Shown here piece after piece: positions 14,430 to 16,562 of a stretch of 16,562 bases of DNA (position 1 is its first letter; each line of letters begins with the position of its first letter). The stretch is from positions 1-16,562 of the forward strand of contig CAYVBE010000078.1 in assembly GCA_964448935.1 (NCBI GenBank). The letters are read 5' to 3'. A program made the translations under genes and the position numbers. The notes beneath the pieces are model-generated. The model did no database searches. It saw only the letters and a program-made list of their open reading frames with translations, and was not told the DNA's origin. This DNA comes from CAYVBE01 sp964448935. GTDB lineage: Bacteria > Planctomycetota > Brocadiia > SM23-32.

Positions 14430-15502
14430 AGTCTGCCCTCATCAATCATAAGTTGCAAGGGGAACTCGCCCTGCTCCAGCGGGAACTCGATCCGGCCGGT
14501 CACGCGGGCGGACTCGTAGACGCCCATCACCAGCTCGTGGTCGCGCAACGCCTTGTCCATGCTCAGGGGGTGGTCGCCGCCGTAGCGCAGATAGTCGGCG
14601 AAGGCCTTCCACGCCTCGGGCATCGCGCCCATGCGGTCTTCACGCCGGTGCGCCGGTCGGATCTCCACCTCGCGCCAGCCGCTGTCGTCTTCGGTCCAGA
14701 TGCGGGACGGATCGCGATCCCCGGGACGCCACAGCCTGCCCTTGGTGCCGAAGACCTCGTAGTCCTGGTAGGCGCGCTCCGGCAGCCGTGCCCGGCCGGT
14801 GAAGACCTCCGCCCGCACACCGGACTCAAACTGGATGGAGCTGATCGTTCCGTTCTCCACGGGATGCCCGAAGCGGAAACCCGTGTGCCCGTCGAACTCC
14901 GGGGCGTTTGCCTCCTCTTCGCTCGGCAGCCGCCGGAATACCTGCCCCAGCAGCCAGACCGCCGGTTCGTCCCCCAGGAGCCAACGCACGGAGTTGAACG
15001 CGTGGGTGCCGTCGCTCAGCATGTCGCCCGCGCAGCTCGCCCGCACCAGATAGACCTCGCCGATGGCGCCTTCCTCTATCAGCGCCCGCAGCTCCACCAT
15101 GTCCGAGCCCATGCGCCGCTGGTGGGTGACGATCATGCGCGTGCCGTTCCTCTCGCAGGCGTCTACCATGGCCCGCGCCTCGCCCATGGACATGGCCATC
15201 GGCTTCTCCGCGATGATGCCCGGCACGCCGGCCTCGGCAGCGGCTATCGTCAACTCGGCGCGCGGCGGGGTGTTGGTGGCCACGAAGACCACGTCCGGTT
15301 CTTCCGCGTCCAGCATCTCGGAGAAATCCGTGTAGCCGCTCACGCCGCCCAGGCCTTCCGCCGCTTCCTCTACACGATCCTCGATCAGGTCGCAGACGCC
15401 GACGACCTCGTACTCCTGAAGGTCTCCGAGCCGGCGTACCACGCGGTAGCCCCGCTTGCACCCGACGATGCACGTTCTGAGTTTGTCTTCCGAAACGGCC
15501 AT
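14426..15502 (-). CDS. Gfo/Idh/MocA family oxidoreductase
   Basis: A 358-residue NAD(P)-dependent sugar dehydrogenase-like protein. An N-terminal Rossmann domain (about 8-125) is followed by the family's alpha/beta C-terminal domain. The catalytic EKP motif is at 99-101 (IIAEKPMAMS). The second-domain motif SDGTHAFNSVRWLLGD (163-178) carries likely active-site Asp164 and His167. The nucleotide loop is atypical, IVGCKRGYR (12-20), where G-x-G-x-x-G is expected. There is no signal peptide (cytoplasmic). It likely oxidises or epimerises a sugar, but the substrate cannot be read. The ATG at 15502 has SD GGGAG 6 bases upstream and lies 23 bases after the isomerase-like stop. Its stop overlaps the esterase GTG start. 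Confidence 0.92.
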   Translation of the reverse strand: MAVSEDKLRTCIVGCKRGYRVVRRLGDLQEYEVVGVCDLIEDRVEEAAEGLGGVSGYTDFSEMLDAEEPDVVFVATNTPPRAELTIAAAEAGVPGIIAEKPMAMSMGEARAMVDACERNGTRMIVTHQRRMGSDMVELRALIEEGAIGEVYLVRASCAGDMLSDGTHAFNSVRWLLGDEPAVWLLGQVFRRLPSEEEANAPEFDGHTGFRFGHPVENGTISSIQFESGVRAEVFTGRARLPERAYQDYEVFGTKGRLWRPGDRDPSRIWTEDDSGWREVEIRPAHRREDRMGAMPEAWKAFADYLRYGGDHPLSMDKALRDHELVMGVYESARVTGRIEFPLEQGEFPLQLMIDEGRL

Positions 15503-15525
15503 CTTCTGCTCCCGGTTGCGTGCTG

Positions 15526-16371
15526 TTAAGCTTCCAGACTGCGAATGAATGCCACTGCTTCCTCCAGGACCCGTTGCCGGTCCCGCGGCGCGTCGTTCTC
15601 GTCTCGGACGGGGTCTATCTCCAGCTCCATGAACATGTTATCGGGCTCCGGCGCGTGCTCCATCAGGATGTCGAAGGTCTGCCGGAGGTCGCAGTCGCCC
15701 TGCCCCGGCACGGCTCCGCGGACGCCCAGGCCCAGGGGGTTGAACTTTGGAAACGCATAGTGATCTTTGAAGTGTGTCGCGTATGTGTAGGGCGCACAGT
15801 CACGGACGGCCATCAGCGGGGGCTCCCCGATCAGGAAACAGTTAGCCGTGTCCAGCAGGATGCCCAGGCCCGGTGTGCGCTCGCAGAGCTCCGCCAGGTC
15901 CCGGCCGTAGTGGGCCACCTTATGGACCACCAGCGGGCAGCCCTCCTCCGCGCACGCCTCCGCCAGCGGAGCCATGGTCTCGCTCAGTATCTCGATCTGC
16001 TTCGGCACGGGGCATTCGCGGCTGTAGTGGTGGTATTCCTTCCCGAGGCCCGAGGTGCAGACGGGCGTCCTGAACATGTCCTTCAGCGCGCGGACGGCCT
16101 CGATACTCCGGCGCGTGCCCCGCTCGATCTCGTCTTCGTCCTCAGAGAAGTAATTGAATTTCACGTGCAGCCCGACGTGAATGTCGTGCTCTTCGGCCCA
16201 TCCGGCGATCTGCTCGCGCCGCTCCGGCTCCATCTCCATCAACCGCGAGGCCCGCCAGCTTGTGGCGTGCAGATCGTGGCGCGCCAGCAGTTCGATCTGC
16301 GCGCGGTAGCTGTCCTCGGCGTCCGCCGTCAGTCCCGACATCCATCCGCCCGTGTGCAGTCCCCAGAACAT
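15526..16371 (-). CDS. Sugar phosphate isomerase/epimerase-like TIM-barrel protein
   Basis: A 281-residue xylose-isomerase-like (AP endonuclease 2 fold) protein. Family landmarks are DIHVGLHVKFNYF (63-75), LLDTANCFLIG (172-182, Asp174), ATHFKDHY (198-205, His200 and Asp203) and FMELEIDP (247-254, Glu249/Glu251). The position that normally carries the first metal-binding Glu reads VVHKVAHYG (148-156), apparently with His150 in place of Glu, so metal binding may differ. There is no signal peptide. The ATG at 16371 has SD GGAG 6 bases upstream. It is the first gene of the four-gene operon, and together with the adjacent oxidoreductase it forms a common pairing in sugar catabolism; the substrate is unknown. 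Confidence 0.88.
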   Translation of the reverse strand: MFWGLHTGGWMSGLTADAEDSYRAQIELLARHDLHATSWRASRLMEMEPERREQIAGWAEEHDIHVGLHVKFNYFSEDEDEIERGTRRSIEAVRALKDMFRTPVCTSGLGKEYHHYSRECPVPKQIEILSETMAPLAEACAEEGCPLVVHKVAHYGRDLAELCERTPGLGILLDTANCFLIGEPPLMAVRDCAPYTYATHFKDHYAFPKFNPLGLGVRGAVPGQGDCDLRQTFDILMEHAPEPDNMFMELEIDPVRDENDAPRDRQRVLEEAVAFIRSLEA

Positions 16372-16425
16372 CTCCGGCTCCAGCCTTGTGCAAGTGGCAA
16401 GAACATACTCCCCGATAAGCGCGCC

Positions 16426-16454
16426 ACGTTAGCCGCCTTTGGGGAGCGGTGCAA
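16426..16454 (-). promoter_or_regulatory. Weak promoter candidate for the isomerase-like operon
   Basis: On the minus strand, TTGCAC (16454-16449), a 17-base spacer and TAACGT (16431-16426). Each box matches the consensus at only 3 of 6 positions; the ideal spacing and the position about 55 bases before the ATG are the main support. No better candidate was seen between 16372 and the right edge. Confidence 0.2.
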
Positions 16455-16520
16455 TGGAATCGGCGGTTTTCCGCAAAAAAACCTGTTTCGCGGCGAGTGA
16501 TAGCGCGCTTAGCCCAAGTT

Positions 16521-16549
16521 CCGCAGTTTAGCAGAAACTCCGGTTTTTT
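16521..16549 (+). terminator. Intrinsic-terminator-like hairpin on the plus strand
   Basis: CCGCAGTTT (16521-16529) pairs with AAACTCCGG (16535-16543) over 9 positions with one mismatch and a 5-base loop. Six T follow directly (16544-16549), and a second run of seven T lies at 16554-16560. No plus-strand gene lies between 12609 and this site, so it would end antisense or small-RNA transcripts, or belong to something not recognised. Confidence 0.5.
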
Positions 16550-16562
16550 GGACTTTTTTTGG

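Noticed and set aside
14453..15529. Plus-strand open frame across the oxidoreductase gene
   Set aside because: It is a complementary shadow of the Gfo/Idh/MocA gene, with no SD and no domain.

Overview
The window is a stretch of a GC-rich bacterial chromosome with strong G/C at third codon positions, clear Shine-Dalgarno sites and compact gene clusters. It carries a GH28-like parallel beta-helix protein, a BNR-type beta-propeller protein, a type I sulfatase, an MsmK/UgpC-type sugar ABC importer, a Gfo/Idh/MocA oxidoreductase and a xylose-isomerase-like TIM-barrel protein. This mix is typical of polysaccharide-degrading bacteria of the PVC group and nearby lineages (Planctomycetota, Lentisphaerota, Kiritimatiellota, Hydrogenedentota). 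That placement is inferred from gene content only; there is no rRNA, tRNA or marker gene here.

Layout. (1) 1-5406, minus strand. From upstream to downstream: a BNR_4-like propeller protein (5406-4069), a DUF456 membrane protein (4044-3520), a 360-base gene-free stretch holding a large structured inverted repeat (3256-3452), then a tight three-gene operon of GH28-like protein, SAM methyltransferase and transglutaminase-like protein (3160-173). The start of a further minus-strand gene, with its own promoter, runs off the left edge. (2) 5407-5562, a divergent promoter region. (3) 5563-12608, plus strand: a sulfatase, then a promoter and a five-gene importer operon encoding a TPR lipoprotein, a membrane-anchored solute-binding protein, two MalF/MalG-type permeases and an ATPase. 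(4) 12609-16371, minus strand, convergent with the importer: a four-gene operon of TIM-barrel isomerase-like protein, Gfo/Idh/MocA oxidoreductase, secreted alpha/beta hydrolase and SdiA-regulated-domain protein. (5) 16372-16562, an upstream region with a weak minus-strand promoter candidate and a plus-strand terminator-like hairpin.

How it may work together (inference). The window reads as a carbohydrate utilisation locus built on ABC uptake, with no TonB/SusCD genes and no regulator in view. The GH28-like, BNR and sulfatase proteins have no signal peptide, so a sulfated and possibly uronate-rich oligosaccharide may be imported intact and dismantled in the cytoplasm. The oxidoreductase and isomerase-like protein would handle the released monosaccharides. 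The secreted esterase-like hydrolase may remove acyl groups outside. The substrate cannot be named from sequence alone.

The least explained items are the 197-base structured element at 3256-3452, the three phased GTCCAC repeats in front of the importer promoter, the TPR lipoprotein plus membrane-anchored binding protein pair, and the beta-helix/methyltransferase/transglutaminase operon.
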